DNA from: Neobacillus terrae
GTDB taxonomy: Bacteria; Bacillota; Bacilli; Bacillales; Cytobacillaceae
Length of the DNA: 64,000 nucleotides
Assembly (NCBI RefSeq): GCF_011393025.1
Contig: NZ_JAAOEO010000006.1
Span: 124,001-188,000 of the forward strand
Reading direction: 5' to 3'
In this document: in pieces, positions 17,779-26,878 of the stretch
Position numbering within the stretch: position 1 is the first letter of the stretch
Layout of the letters: the number at the start of each line of letters is the position of its first letter
Translations under genes and position numbers: made by a program
The notes under the pieces: model-generated
Databases searched by the model: none
What the model was told of the DNA's origin: nothing
What the model saw: only the letters and a program-made list of their open reading frames with translations

Positions 17779-18613
17779 ATATTTTTGTAGTAGACAATGC
17801 ATTAGCAAGCGTGGATTTTATGGTCACCCGTTCAAAAGATAGTCCCAGCTGGACAGCTGTTTGGGCGATCTCTGGACGAATGCCTGATATAGTAGATTCA
17901 ACACCAATTAAATCGAGAGCTTTTAGTAATTGAAAAATCTGATGAGCTACCATAGTATCAATCATTACTACACCAGATAAATCAATATATAAGTGTTTAA
18001 CTCCCTTTTCCCCGCATTGTGTTAAGGTATTTTCTAATATCATTTTAGCCCTGGCTGTATCAATGTCTCCTATTAACGGAAGAAGAGCCCTGTCATCTTT
18101 CAATGAGATAACTGGAGAGCTAAGTTCATTGATCATTTCCTGCTGGGCCACTAGCTGCCTGTTGGAAAGTTTATATGCTTCCTCCGCAAACCGATGAATA
18201 GCAACGTCAAAAGCTTTAATTATCATTTCATTCCATAAATCAACTATTGACTGTTCTATCTTCTCTTTGTTTTCATCGATAAAGTTTCTAACATATTTTA
18301 AAAATATATCCCTAACACGTATGAATTCACGAATAATGTTAGGAATGGGTGTTTTCATATGTTCAGGATCACTTGCTATCATAACAATCCATTCATCGAA
18401 GGTTTTGAAAAACTGTGACTTTTCTTCAATAAAAAGCCGATTAAAATGAAGAACAAAATCAAGGTTTTGTTCTCTTAATATTTTAACAATATGAGAATTC
18501 TTAGACGCATAAACAGACGTTGCATCCGAATCCTCGATATTGTCAAACCATTCATTGCTAATATCTTTTGCATGCTCTTCCATATAAAGAAATAAAGATT
18601 GATTTCTATGCAT
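17777..18613 (-). CDS. RsbR-type stressosome protein (YqhA/RsbRD-like)
   Basis: A 278-residue protein with a helical, globin-like N-terminal sensor (about 1-150), a linker (RQLVAQQEMINELSSP) and a C-terminal STAS domain (about 165-275). The Thr in VVMIDTMVAHQ aligns with the conserved phosphosite of RsbR/RsbS. RsbR proteins build the stressosome that releases RsbT to activate SigB. Length equals B. subtilis RsbRD (YqhA). It lies downstream of another STAS gene with a 42-base gap, probably one transcript. Confidence 0.87.
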   Translation of the reverse strand: MHRNQSLFLYMEEHAKDISNEWFDNIEDSDATSVYASKNSHIVKILREQNLDFVLHFNRLFIEEKSQFFKTFDEWIVMIASDPEHMKTPIPNIIREFIRVRDIFLKYVRNFIDENKEKIEQSIVDLWNEMIIKAFDVAIHRFAEEAYKLSNRQLVAQQEMINELSSPVISLKDDRALLPLIGDIDTARAKMILENTLTQCGEKGVKHLYIDLSGVVMIDTMVAHQIFQLLKALDLIGVESTISGIRPEIAQTAVQLGLSFERVTIKSTLANALSTTKI

Positions 18614-18655
18614 CGAATACTCTCCTTGAAATATTAATGGTTAGGTATTTACTTT

Positions 18656-19690
18656 TTATATAATTTTCCGGCCAACCTGTGCCAAGGAATAGTAAATCCC
18701 ATGCTGTAGTGATTGAAAACAAGGAAACTTCGAAAGATTAATATTGGACTCTGTCATATTTTTCCCCAGTTCAGCAGAAATACCAACCAAAATGGTATCC
18801 ACCCCTATTAGTGATGCTGCTGCACCGAGTTTTCGGATAAACTCTGCACTATAACCACTCATTTCCTGGTCAAGGCCCGTTAAATCCAGCACTAAAAATC
18901 GAGCCTGATATTTTGGCAAATTATTAAGTGTCTTTACTAATAAATCTTCAGATCTGCTTTCATCATATTTACCAATTAGAGGTACTACCACGATTCCTTC
19001 AAGTACAGGAATGATAGGAGAGGATATTTGCTTAATTAGTTCCTGCAAATCCTTTGTTTTTTGTTCTACCAATATTTCCAGCTCACGAATATGTTCCGAT
19101 TCTTTCTTTCTTGCTAGCTGATGAATATTTTTCGAAACAGTAACCGAAGATGGAGAATAGTCGAACACGCTGTATTCATCTCCATTTACTTGGTCTTTTT
19201 TAACTTCAAACCAAATGTTCTTTCCAAATAACCCTGTAAAAATTCCAGCATAGTGGGCCGCAAGAAAGGTTCCACCTTTTTCCTTACTTTGTGCTTTGTT
19301 TATTTTAAATTCCCAGCTATCTTGCATTTTTACTGTAACTGTAAATGCTTCTTGATTTAAATCGAGGATTTCGGCTTTTCCCCAGCCTGCTGAAGCGTAT
19401 GTATGTGGGATAAGAGCTGCGGCTTCCTTAACATTAACCCCTTTTAGATTACGAAAATATTCGCCTACTACCAATCCTTGACGGAATCCGGTTGTTTCTA
19501 ACACTACGCTTGCAGCATCTTGTCCGGATACTTCTTCAATCGTATCAAAAAAGGTCTTCATTGCTGAAGATATCCAAAAAAGGACTGAATCTTCATTTTC
19601 GAACAAAAATAGTCCTTCCCCCATATCCCATTTAAAATCCAAACCCCCAACCTTTATATCATAGTGATTTTCACTTGTAATATTGCTCAA
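18656..19690 (-). CDS. XylR_N/V4R-STAS fusion, stressosome-like
   Basis: A 344-residue protein with three parts: an XylR_N-like ligand-binding region (about 10-80, with TTGFRQGLVVGEY), a V4R domain (about 80-190, with AAHYAGIFTGLFGKNIWFEV and NGDEYSVFDY), and a C-terminal STAS domain (about 215-340) preceded by a coiled-coil linker. The linker motif QISSPIIPV matches that of the neighbouring RsbR protein. V4R domains usually bind small hydrophobic ligands. The arrangement suggests an alternative sensory input to the stressosome. A Ser replaces Thr at the usual STAS phosphosite. Confidence 0.82.
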   Translation of the reverse strand: MSNITSENHYDIKVGGLDFKWDMGEGLFLFENEDSVLFWISSAMKTFFDTIEEVSGQDAASVVLETTGFRQGLVVGEYFRNLKGVNVKEAAALIPHTYASAGWGKAEILDLNQEAFTVTVKMQDSWEFKINKAQSKEKGGTFLAAHYAGIFTGLFGKNIWFEVKKDQVNGDEYSVFDYSPSSVTVSKNIHQLARKKESEHIRELEILVEQKTKDLQELIKQISSPIIPVLEGIVVVPLIGKYDESRSEDLLVKTLNNLPKYQARFLVLDLTGLDQEMSGYSAEFIRKLGAAASLIGVDTILVGISAELGKNMTESNINLSKFPCFQSLQHGIYYSLAQVGRKII

Positions 19691-19858
19691 TCGAAAAAAA
19701 CCCCTTCCTACAACAAGCTATTCAGCCAGCTAAACCATTTTTCCTATTTAATAATGTACATCCTACATTTTTAAATGTCTACTGATAGACTTTCCGCTTC
19801 TTCTTTTTAACATTCCCTGAATCTCTTTATAAAAAATAAAAAGAGCACCCGCTGGTTC

Positions 19859-20232
19859 TTTTTTAAAGGCTCTTATCGAAAACTTTGTTGTTTATAATAG
19901 TAAAAATAGACTCGCAATCCGCGAGCCTGTCAAACTTCAGCCCCTAGCCCCTCGAGGTCGCTTCAGTCCTGACGTTGAAGTAAAGAACGACTTTATCGTC
20001 AGGGCCTCCAGCGCTTGTCGGGGCTGACAAGGCGCTTCCGTTCTTCTTTCTCCTCGGTCGCTAAGGACCTGTGGGGTCTCACCTGGCTTGCTTTTCCCGC
20101 AGGACGTTGAGATTACATCGGTGAATCGTCACCGCACGAAGAAAATGCGAATACATTTTCGAGAAGTCTCGCCTATTTTTTCTCACAGTTCTTTCAAATA
20201 GCAACAATCTCTTAGAAAAGAGCCTTTTTAAA
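19859..20232. mobile_element. MITE-like repeat element
   Basis: A non-coding ~375-bp block flanked by imperfect inverted ends: TTTTTTAAAGGCTCTT..TTGTTGTTTATA on the left and AAATAGCAACAATCT..AAGAGCCTTTTTAAAA on the right. The inside is GC-richer, with AACTTCAGCCCCTAGCCCC and GGGGCTGACAAGGCGCTTCC, words related to the repeat at 4559-4833. No transposase is present. A short minus-strand open frame across its right half is a shadow. Confidence 0.65.
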
Positions 20233-20253
20233 ATACATTTTCTAAATATGAAA

Positions 20254-20280
20254 AGGTCACCAAAAATATTAAGGTGACCT
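20254..20280 (-). terminator. Terminator of asnS
   Basis: Stem AGGTCACC / GGTGACCT with a 12-base loop, T-rich on the minus strand. Confidence 0.75.
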
Positions 20281-20295
20281 AATCGAATCTTTAGC

Positions 20296-21687
20296 TTAAA
20301 ATTCAGCGTTTCCAGTTGTCCTTGGAAATGGTATAACATCGCGAATGTTGGACATTCCTGTCAGATACATTACTAAACGTTCAAATCCAAGGCCATATCC
20401 AGAATGCTTGGTTTCACCATATTTTCGAAGCTCCAAGTACCACCAATAGTCTTCAATGTTCATTCCTAGCTCGTCTATCCTGCTTCTTAATACATCTTCA
20501 CGCTCTTCACGCTGGCTTCCGCCAATCAATTCACCAATACCAGGTACTAAAAGATCAGTAGCAGCAACGGTTTTATTATCTTCATTAGTTCTCATATAAA
20601 AAGCTTTAATTTCTTTAGGATAATCTGTCACGAAAACTGGGCGCTTATAAACCTTTTCGCAAAGGTAGCGTTCATGTTCTGTTTGCAGATCTGTTCCCCA
20701 CTCTACAGGATATTCAAAATTTTCTCCCGCATTCTTTAGAATTTCAACTGCCTCGGTATATGTTACTCGGCCAAACTCTGCATCATAAGCAAGTTTTAAA
20801 CGATCGAGCAAGCCTTTTTCTATAAAGCTGTTAAAGAAAGCCATTTCCTCAGGAGCATTCTCTAGAACGTAGCCAATAACATACTTAACCATTTCTTCTG
20901 CCAAATCCATTATATCCGGAAGTTCAGCAAATGCTACTTCAGGCTCGATCATCCAAAATTCAGCTGCGTGTCTTGCAGTGTTTGAATTTTCAGCACGGAA
21001 AGTCGGGCCAAAGGTATACACATTTCTAAATGCAAGGGCAAATGTTTCAGCAGAAAGCTGTCCGCTAACTGTTAAATTTGTTTCTTTGTTAAAGAAATCC
21101 TTTGAAACATCCACTTTACCCTCTTCATTTTTTGGAAGGTTATCTAAATCAAGAGAGGTAATCCTGAACATTTCCCCAGCGCCTTCAGTATCGCTGCCTG
21201 TAATAATAGGTGTATGAACATTTACAAACCCTTTATCCTGGAAAAACTTATGAATAGCATAGGAAGCAAGTGAGCGAACTCTAAACACTGCATTAAAAGT
21301 ATTTGCTCTTGGACGAAGATGGGCGATTGTCCGCAAGTATTCAAATGAATGCTTCTTCTTTTGTAAAGGATAGTCAGAAGTCGAATTTCCTTCAATAATA
21401 ATTTTTTCAGCCTTAATTTCAAAGGGCTGCTTCATTTGTGGAGTCAAAATAAATTTTCCTTCTACTATAATAGAAGAACTTATAGAAAGCTTTGCTACAT
21501 CTTTAAAGTTTTCCATCTGGTCGTCAAATACAATTTGAACACTTTTAAAAAAGGTTCCATCATTTAATTCTATGAATCCAAACGTTTTAGAGTCCCGTAC
21601 AGTCCGAACCCAGCCTGAGAGAGTGACCTTTTGATCCGTGTACTGTTCCTGATTTCTGTACAAGTCCTTAATGACTGTTTTTTTCAT
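20296..21687 (-). CDS. asnS: Asparaginyl-tRNA synthetase
   Basis: A 463-residue class II aminoacyl-tRNA synthetase that charges tRNA-Asn. The N-terminal OB-fold anticodon-binding domain has [20 protein letters not shown] (about 20-39). Class II motif 2 is [20 protein letters not shown] and motif 3 is [15 protein letters not shown] near the C-terminus. The start at 21687 follows AGGAGG; open sequence upstream belongs to the T-box leader. The T-box directly upstream has an AAC (Asn) specifier, which confirms the assignment. Confidence 0.96.
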   Translation of the reverse strand: MKKTVIKDLYRNQEQYTDQKVTLSGWVRTVRDSKTFGFIELNDGTFFKSVQIVFDDQMENFKDVAKLSISSSIIVEGKFILTPQMKQPFEIKAEKIIIEGNSTSDYPLQKKKHSFEYLRTIAHLRPRANTFNAVFRVRSLASYAIHKFFQDKGFVNVHTPIITGSDTEGAGEMFRITSLDLDNLPKNEEGKVDVSKDFFNKETNLTVSGQLSAETFALAFRNVYTFGPTFRAENSNTARHAAEFWMIEPEVAFAELPDIMDLAEEMVKYVIGYVLENAPEEMAFFNSFIEKGLLDRLKLAYDAEFGRVTYTEAVEILKNAGENFEYPVEWGTDLQTEHERYLCEKVYKRPVFVTDYPKEIKAFYMRTNEDNKTVAATDLLVPGIGELIGGSQREEREDVLRSRIDELGMNIEDYWWYLELRKYGETKHSGYGLGFERLVMYLTGMSNIRDVIPFPRTTGNAEF

Positions 21688-21717
21688 ATAGCTTCCTCCT
21701 AGCACATTTATAAAATA

Positions 21718-21985
21718 AAAAAACCTTCCATCCCGTATAAAAGGGACGAAAGGTTTAAGTTCCGCGGTACCACCCAAATTGCCTAAAAAGGCCAGCTTGC
21801 AAGCAAGTAATGCTTTCCAGTTCGTAACGTGCCGGTGACGTCCATGCCTACTGGGGATGCCTTTTCGGATGGAAACTCAGAGGTGTTCTTCATTTACGCT
21901 TCCTCATCAGGCTCCCACCATCCCCGACTCGCTATGGATTACAGCAAAAATTACTTTCCTCTTCATCGTTTTTATGTATTCCTTT
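21718..21985 (-). ncRNA. T-box leader of asnS
   Basis: Minus-strand leader with the T-box sequence GGGTGGTACCGCGGAAC (21759-21775), followed by a terminator stem AAACCTTTCGTCCC / GGGATGGAAGGTTT and a T run. In the specifier loop GAAGAACACC the triplet AAC at 21885-21887 is an Asn codon. Uncharged tRNA-Asn would stabilise the antiterminator and switch asnS on. The 5' boundary is approximate. Confidence 0.92.
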
Positions 21986-22205
21986 TATCACTATCTAAAA
22001 TAACATATTCACTAAACAAGATTCAACTGAATGCGATAATATTTTCCTATAAATTTCACTAAAATCCTTTATAGAACCCTTGTTTACAGGTATTTAGGCA
22101 ATTATTATGCCTCCCATTAAAAAAAATGGAATTTTTAACAGGAAATTAGGAAGCTGCCGTCGAAATTACACAAAGAACACACGTTTGATTCGTTATGGGA
22201 GGAAG

Positions 22206-22442
22206 ATGAAAGTGGATAAATTAACTTGTATTGCATTTATCATGTATCAGTCTTCAGAGAATCAACATGTAAGGGATCTGGCCATTCAATTATTGAATGG
22301 TGACATATCCATCCGAGAATTAAAAAAGGATTCATTCGCCTGCCCATTTGTTGGAATGGCTGAATTAACAGCAAAAAAACATAAACCAAATCGTATGGAA
22401 TTGCAGAAATTTGCCGAAGAATTTTTAATGGTAGAGGTTTAA
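22206..22442 (+). CDS. Small orphan protein
   Basis: A soluble protein of about 78 residues, helical, with KKDSFACPFVGMAEL in the middle; I do not recognise the family. GGGAGGAAG lies immediately before the ATG at 22206 and about 9 bases before a GTG at 22212, so the GTG may be the real start. An open extension upstream has no ribosome site. A terminator follows. Confidence 0.6.
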   Translation: MKVDKLTCIAFIMYQSSENQHVRDLAIQLLNGDISIRELKKDSFACPFVGMAELTAKKHKPNRMELQKFAEEFLMVEV

Positions 22443-22447
22443 TGAAA

Positions 22448-22478
22448 AAAAGGACCGGGGCTCAAACCCAGGTCCTTT
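22448..22478 (+). terminator. Terminator of the gene at 22206
   Basis: Stem AAAGGACC(GGG) / (CCCA)GGTCCTTT. Confidence 0.75.
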
Positions 22479-22593
22479 AATATGTAAATTAATGGTCGAC
22501 ATTCTTTTGATGGCTATAGGTTTAGCTTTAATTTATGGTTGGTATATAAATTACACAAGACAAATTTAAAATCATCATGAGAGGAAGATTAAA

Positions 22594-22728
22594 ATGGTAC
22601 AAGTGAATATTACTGTAAATTATGAGGGAAAGAACTACCTGACAAATGTAATAGCACCTAAATACACCTCGGAGGAAGAAATTTCGAGAATGGCGCACCA
22701 ACAGGTTGAACGCCAGTGGAGAAAATAA
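22594..22728 (+). CDS. Very small conserved-looking protein (44 aa)
   Basis: MVQVNITVNYEGKNYLTN start, amphipathic strand-strand-helix pattern ending in QQVERQWRK. AGAGGAAG lies before the ATG and a perfect 13-bp hairpin follows the stop. Small Bacillus proteins with this build are known, but I cannot name the family. Confidence 0.6.
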   Translation: MVQVNITVNYEGKNYLTNVIAPKYTSEEEISRMAHQQVERQWRK

Positions 22729-22737
22729 TTACCTTGT

Positions 22738-22768
22738 AAATAGTTTCCTTTGAACAAGGAAACTATTT
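22738..22768 (+). terminator. Terminator of the 44-aa gene
   Basis: Perfect stem AAATAGTTTCCTT / AAGGAAACTATTT with a 5-base loop. Confidence 0.8.
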
Positions 22769-22940
22769 AATACATATAGAAAGCAGCTTTCCCTCTAGGG
22801 GAGAGCCTTTCATTATTAGAAATTACTGATATTTAATTTTATATATTTGAAATACACTCACTTTTATATTCCACAAAACTTCTTCCTTTTCCCTTAAGAA
22901 GCAGCTTATTACCACTCCTATTCAACTATTCCATTAAGTT

Positions 22941-23910
22941 TTAAAAAACAACCAGCGATTTTTCCTGACTGTATTCCCGCATGATTCGCTCGAATATCGT
23001 TTTAACCGGATGAATGTCCTTGATTCCGGCAACTCTGGAACCAGCAAACACTAATCCGTTTTCTGTATCTCCATTAAGAGAAACCTTTAAAGAATCAAGA
23101 GTACAAAAACGATAAGAACAATTTTTCAGACAATCGAAACATTTAGCTATTTTGAGCTTGTTTTCTCCACTGATTATTTCAGTAAACTTATTTCGAATGG
23201 CTCTGCCCTGAAGGCCAACTGTTGTTTTTACAAGTACAAGATCTTCTTCTTTTGTTTCAACATATTTCTGTTTAAAGGAAAGAGGGGCATCACATTCTTC
23301 ACTTGCAACAAACCGTGTACCCATCTGGACACCTGATGCCCCCATTTCCAACGCTTTAGCGAGGTCACAGCCCGTCAGAATTCCTCCAGCAGCAATGACA
23401 GGTATCTTAACTGCCTCCACTACTTCCGGGAGAATATCAAACATAGGCCGGTCAGTACCTAGATGGCCGCCTGCTTCAAATCCTTCTACTACTACAGCTG
23501 CAGCGCCAAGCCTTCGGATATACGGGCCAGCTTAGCAGAGGAGACGATAGAAAGAACCGGGATTCCAGCTTCTTTTCCCCATGAATACATATCCCTGGAA
23601 ATTCCCGCGCCTGAAATAATAGAATCAACTTTTTCCTCTAAGGCAGCTTTCATTTTCTCTGCAAAGTCATTCATGGCAAATAAAACATTAACTCCTATAT
23701 ATAACCATGACCATTTGTTTTCTCTTGTGCCAAGCGAATATGATTTCTCATTTCCTCCACTGAGATTCCCGTGCCTGAAATAATCCCAATTCCACCTGCA
23801 TTGGCAACAGTAAAGGCAAGTCCGCTTAACGATATACCTACCCCCATACCACCCTGTATGATAGGAAACTTAGGAGCCATATGCCCTTTTTGTAGCTGTG
23901 GTAAAGTCAA
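22941..23910 (-). pseudogene. Nitronate monooxygenase, two frameshifts
   Basis: Three consecutive pieces of one FMN-dependent nitronate monooxygenase/FabK-like enzyme. The N-terminus has PIIQGGMGVGISLSGLA, the middle has IISGAGIS, and the C-terminal piece has EAGGHLGTDRPMF and AAGGI, then GVQMGTRF. A TA dinucleotide too many at about 23697 (TATATATAGG where TATATAGG would keep frame) shifts the frame after GHGYI. A missing base near 23517 shifts it again before LGAAAVVVEG. Joined, the protein would be about 320 residues, the usual length. Sequencing error is the main alternative to true decay. Confidence 0.85.
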
Positions 23911-24274
23911 TTTCTTTACCCCTTTACATTTTGAATTTCAATTCCCTCCTATCATATTGCAAATCCTAAAAAAAAGATGTGATATTTATTACCTGGTATT
24001 AATATTTAATAATAAAATTTGAAAAATATTTTTTTATTAAAAATGTTTATACTTTTAATACTCGGGTAAATAAAGAGTGCAAGGCCAAAACAAAACAGGA
24101 GGGACTGGTCCAAAATGGAGTTAACAGCGACTCAAAGGTTAGTTTGTGGCATTGCAAGTGTTGAAGTGACATTTGCTGAGCGGTCCATTGGAACGCTCGT
24201 CTGTAATCGATATACTTAATATCGATACGGCCCCATGCAAATGCTAACTTCTCAATCACTTTCCTTTATGAGGA
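23911..24274. other. Gap with one doubtful small frame
   Basis: No supported gene. A 34-codon plus-strand frame at 24115-24219 (MELTATQRLVCG start) has AGGAGG 12 bases upstream, which is too far for confidence. Confidence 0.2.
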
Positions 24275-24313
24275 TGAAAAAAGGTGCAAACCAATCGGTT
24301 CGCACCTTTTTTC
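24275..24313. terminator. Terminator of helD
   Basis: Stem GAAAAAAGGTGC.. / ..GCACCTTTTTTC, symmetrical, next to the stop at 24320. Confidence 0.88.
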
Positions 24314-24319
24314 ATGTTC

Positions 24320-26644
24320 TTATTTTGATAGCTTATAAAATTCTTCAGGGACTTCATCCATTAATGGGCTTATATCGCCAGTTGAAAACAAATGAAGCTC
24401 GTGCATCGCCCTGGTACAGGCAGTGTAAAAGAGTTTACGTTCACTTTCCCTAGAGTATTTTGATATATCATAAAGGATGACAGCATCAAATTCTATTCCC
24501 TTTGCCAAATAGGCTGGAATGACTGATATCCCTTTTTCATATGCCATTGTACCTTTTTCTATTAGGTGAGAAGGAAATAAATCCTTTGTCTTTTCATAAA
24601 ATTTCTTGCTTTCAGACGCTGTTAAACAAATTACTGCGATCGTTTCATTTCCATTTTCCTGCATATCTTTAATTTTTTTAGCAATTTCGCTATTAATTTG
24701 CCCCTCGTTAGTAAGGGTTACTTCCGGCATTTTCCCTTCTCGGTTAAATGGCTCGATTTTATCCCCGCCTTCGATTATAAATCTGGTAAAGTCTACAATC
24801 GGCCTCGTAGAGCGGTAAGTTCTGTTGAGCTTTATTTCCATAATGTCTTCGTTAAGATCATGCTGGCTTATTAAAACAGTATCTGCTCCCGAAGCGCCTG
24901 AAAAAATAGCCTGGTTAAAATCTCCTAGCAAGGTCATTTTGCTGTACGGGAACATGGACTGAAGAAATGCAAACTGGAATGGTGAATAATCCTGTGCCTC
25001 ATCAATGAAGATATGGCGTATTGAAGGATTTGACTTTCTTCCTTCTATCAGATCCTGTAAGTAAACAAAAGGAGTCGCATCCTCGTATGCCATTTGGGAA
25101 GATTCAAGCCTATTGAGGGTTCCCGAGCAAATTTCTACCCATTTATCTGGAAAACCTACCTTCTTAGATACAGATTGAAAAAACTGGCTGTAAATACCAG
25201 GCATATCGACGAATTTCAGTTTTTTTATGGCATTGAAGATAGGCTTAAACTTCTCCTTTACTACCATTTCCGAAAGCCATTTTTGTTCCCGCTCAAAGTC
25301 GTCGAATGAATTTTCGTTAAATCGGTTCTTTTCCTGAAGCTTTTTAAAAGCTTCTAGAAAATCCTCTTTATCAAGAAATTGGAGTTCTTCCTCTACCCAG
25401 GGCTTCGTCTGTTCCTTTTTAACCTTCCTTCTCAATTCTTTAAGCAGCCATTCCTTAACAAGCTGAATACGGTTGGGCATTGAAAAGTTTTTATCCAATG
25501 AGTAGAAATAGTCACCTATTTCCTCTTTTGATAGAATTACTTCCTTACGAAATAGTAAATCTCTAAATACGAGCCCTTTTTTAGAAAGTAAAGAAGCATA
25601 TTGGTCAATAGCTACCTTGTATTCAAGAGTCGATTTAAAACGGATTCCCTGAATTCGCGGACTATTTTCAGACACGTCTGCTGATGAAAGCAAAAATTCT
25701 AATTGGGAAAACGGATCTTCAACTTCAAATTCTCTTCCTATCCTGCTTATAATATATTCCTGAAAGGTAGTCTGCTGCATATTTTCTTCCCCTAATTCCG
25801 GTAAAACTGTTCCGACGTAACTATTAAAAAGAGGATTTGGAGAAAACAGCATTATATTTTCAGCAGTAAGTGTCCCCCGGTATCGGTAAAGCAAATAAGC
25901 GACACGCTGAAGTGCAGCTGACGTTTTTCCGCTTCCGGCCACACCCTGGACTATTAAAAGCTTGCTCTTTTCATTCCTTATAATCTGATTTTGTTCTTTT
26001 TGAATAGTTGCAACAATTGTTTTCATTTGGGTGTTTGCGTTATTGCCAAGCACCTCTCGAAGAAGCTCGTCACCAATGGTTACTCCTGTTTCAAACATTG
26101 CTTTTATCTTTGAGTCTCTTATGACAAATTGCCGTTTTAACTTCATGTCTCCTTCTATTCGCCCTTCAGGGGTATTATAACCGGCCGGTCCAGGAGCATG
26201 ATCATAATATAGACTCGAAATCGGTGCTCGCCAGTCATAAATAAGGAAGTTTTCATCTTCCCTATCCATTAATGAGGCGATACCCAAGTATACATTTTCT
26301 GTTTCACTTTCGCCGTGTTCATGAAAATCGATTCGACCGAAGTATGGTGAATATTTTAGCCTGGCCAACAGCCTAAGTTCTTTATCAGTTTGCTTAAAGG
26401 TACGTTCCCTCTCTGCGAGTAAAGCTGCCTGCTGTTTAATGCTGGTGTAGGTTTCTGCTATATCATCTGGTTCATCAAAATTAACCGTTACATCCTCCCA
26501 GAAGGTTTTCCGGATTTCGAGGACGTCTGATCCTATATTTTTAGCACCTTTTGACAGTCTTAGTGCCTTCTCTTTGATTTCATTTACAATAAAATCAACC
26601 CGTTCCTGTTCTTTAAAAAGGTCATTATTTTGAAATTCGCTCAT
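24320..26644 (-). CDS. helD: HelD, RNA polymerase recycling ATPase
   Basis: A 774-residue UvrD/Rep-like superfamily 1 ATPase that removes stalled RNA polymerase from DNA. A coiled-coil N-terminal arm (about 1-100) is followed by the Walker A loop VQGVAGSGKTSAALQRVAYL, the Walker B region HIFIDEAQDYSPFQF, motif III LLGDFNQAIF, motif IV LNRTYRSTRPI and the C-terminal YTACTRAMHEL motif. Length equals B. subtilis HelD (YvgS). The ATG at 26644 follows GGGGAGTG; a TTG one codon earlier is less likely. Confidence 0.94.
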   Translation of the reverse strand: MSEFQNNDLFKEQERVDFIVNEIKEKALRLSKGAKNIGSDVLEIRKTFWEDVTVNFDEPDDIAETYTSIKQQAALLAERERTFKQTDKELRLLARLKYSPYFGRIDFHEHGESETENVYLGIASLMDREDENFLIYDWRAPISSLYYDHAPGPAGYNTPEGRIEGDMKLKRQFVIRDSKIKAMFETGVTIGDELLREVLGNNANTQMKTIVATIQKEQNQIIRNEKSKLLIVQGVAGSGKTSAALQRVAYLLYRYRGTLTAENIMLFSPNPLFNSYVGTVLPELGEENMQQTTFQEYIISRIGREFEVEDPFSQLEFLLSSADVSENSPRIQGIRFKSTLEYKVAIDQYASLLSKKGLVFRDLLFRKEVILSKEEIGDYFYSLDKNFSMPNRIQLVKEWLLKELRRKVKKEQTKPWVEEELQFLDKEDFLEAFKKLQEKNRFNENSFDDFEREQKWLSEMVVKEKFKPIFNAIKKLKFVDMPGIYSQFFQSVSKKVGFPDKWVEICSGTLNRLESSQMAYEDATPFVYLQDLIEGRKSNPSIRHIFIDEAQDYSPFQFAFLQSMFPYSKMTLLGDFNQAIFSGASGADTVLISQHDLNEDIMEIKLNRTYRSTRPIVDFTRFIIEGGDKIEPFNREGKMPEVTLTNEGQINSEIAKKIKDMQENGNETIAVICLTASESKKFYEKTKDLFPSHLIEKGTMAYEKGISVIPAYLAKGIEFDAVILYDISKYSRESERKLFYTACTRAMHELHLFSTGDISPLMDEVPEEFYKLSK

Positions 26645-26713
26645 CAAACCACTCCCCGGATAAAATTAAGCCGATTGTTTGACAACTCAATAAGTATGTG
26701 TTAATGTTATTAT

Positions 26714-26820
26714 AGGATTTTTTATGTTCTTGCAATCAAACGATTGAATAGGCCGGATTTTATTGTACAATATTTTTTGGTCTTAATTCAACTAATCTTA
26801 ACGCCAAAAGGCGTTTTTTA
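26714..26820 (+). ncRNA. Candidate small RNA divergent from helD
   Basis: No gene lies on this strand, yet TTGACA (26679-26684), 17 bases, TAATGT could start a transcript, and a clean terminator AACGCC-AAAA-GGCGTT plus T run ends at 26820. The hairpin lacks a T tail on the opposite strand, so it does not serve the serine hydrolase gene. Only weak evidence. Confidence 0.3.
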
Positions 26821-26878
26821 TTTATCTATAGATACCCTCATAAGTCCTCCTCCTTCTTTATTCCAATTTTTTATTTTT

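Noticed and set aside
20079..20339. Minus-strand open frame of 86 codons
   Set aside because: It runs through the MITE-like repeat and the asnS terminator; no start signal.
24115..24219. 34-codon plus-strand frame after AGGAGG
   Set aside because: Spacing of 12 bases is too long and the product has no recognisable character.
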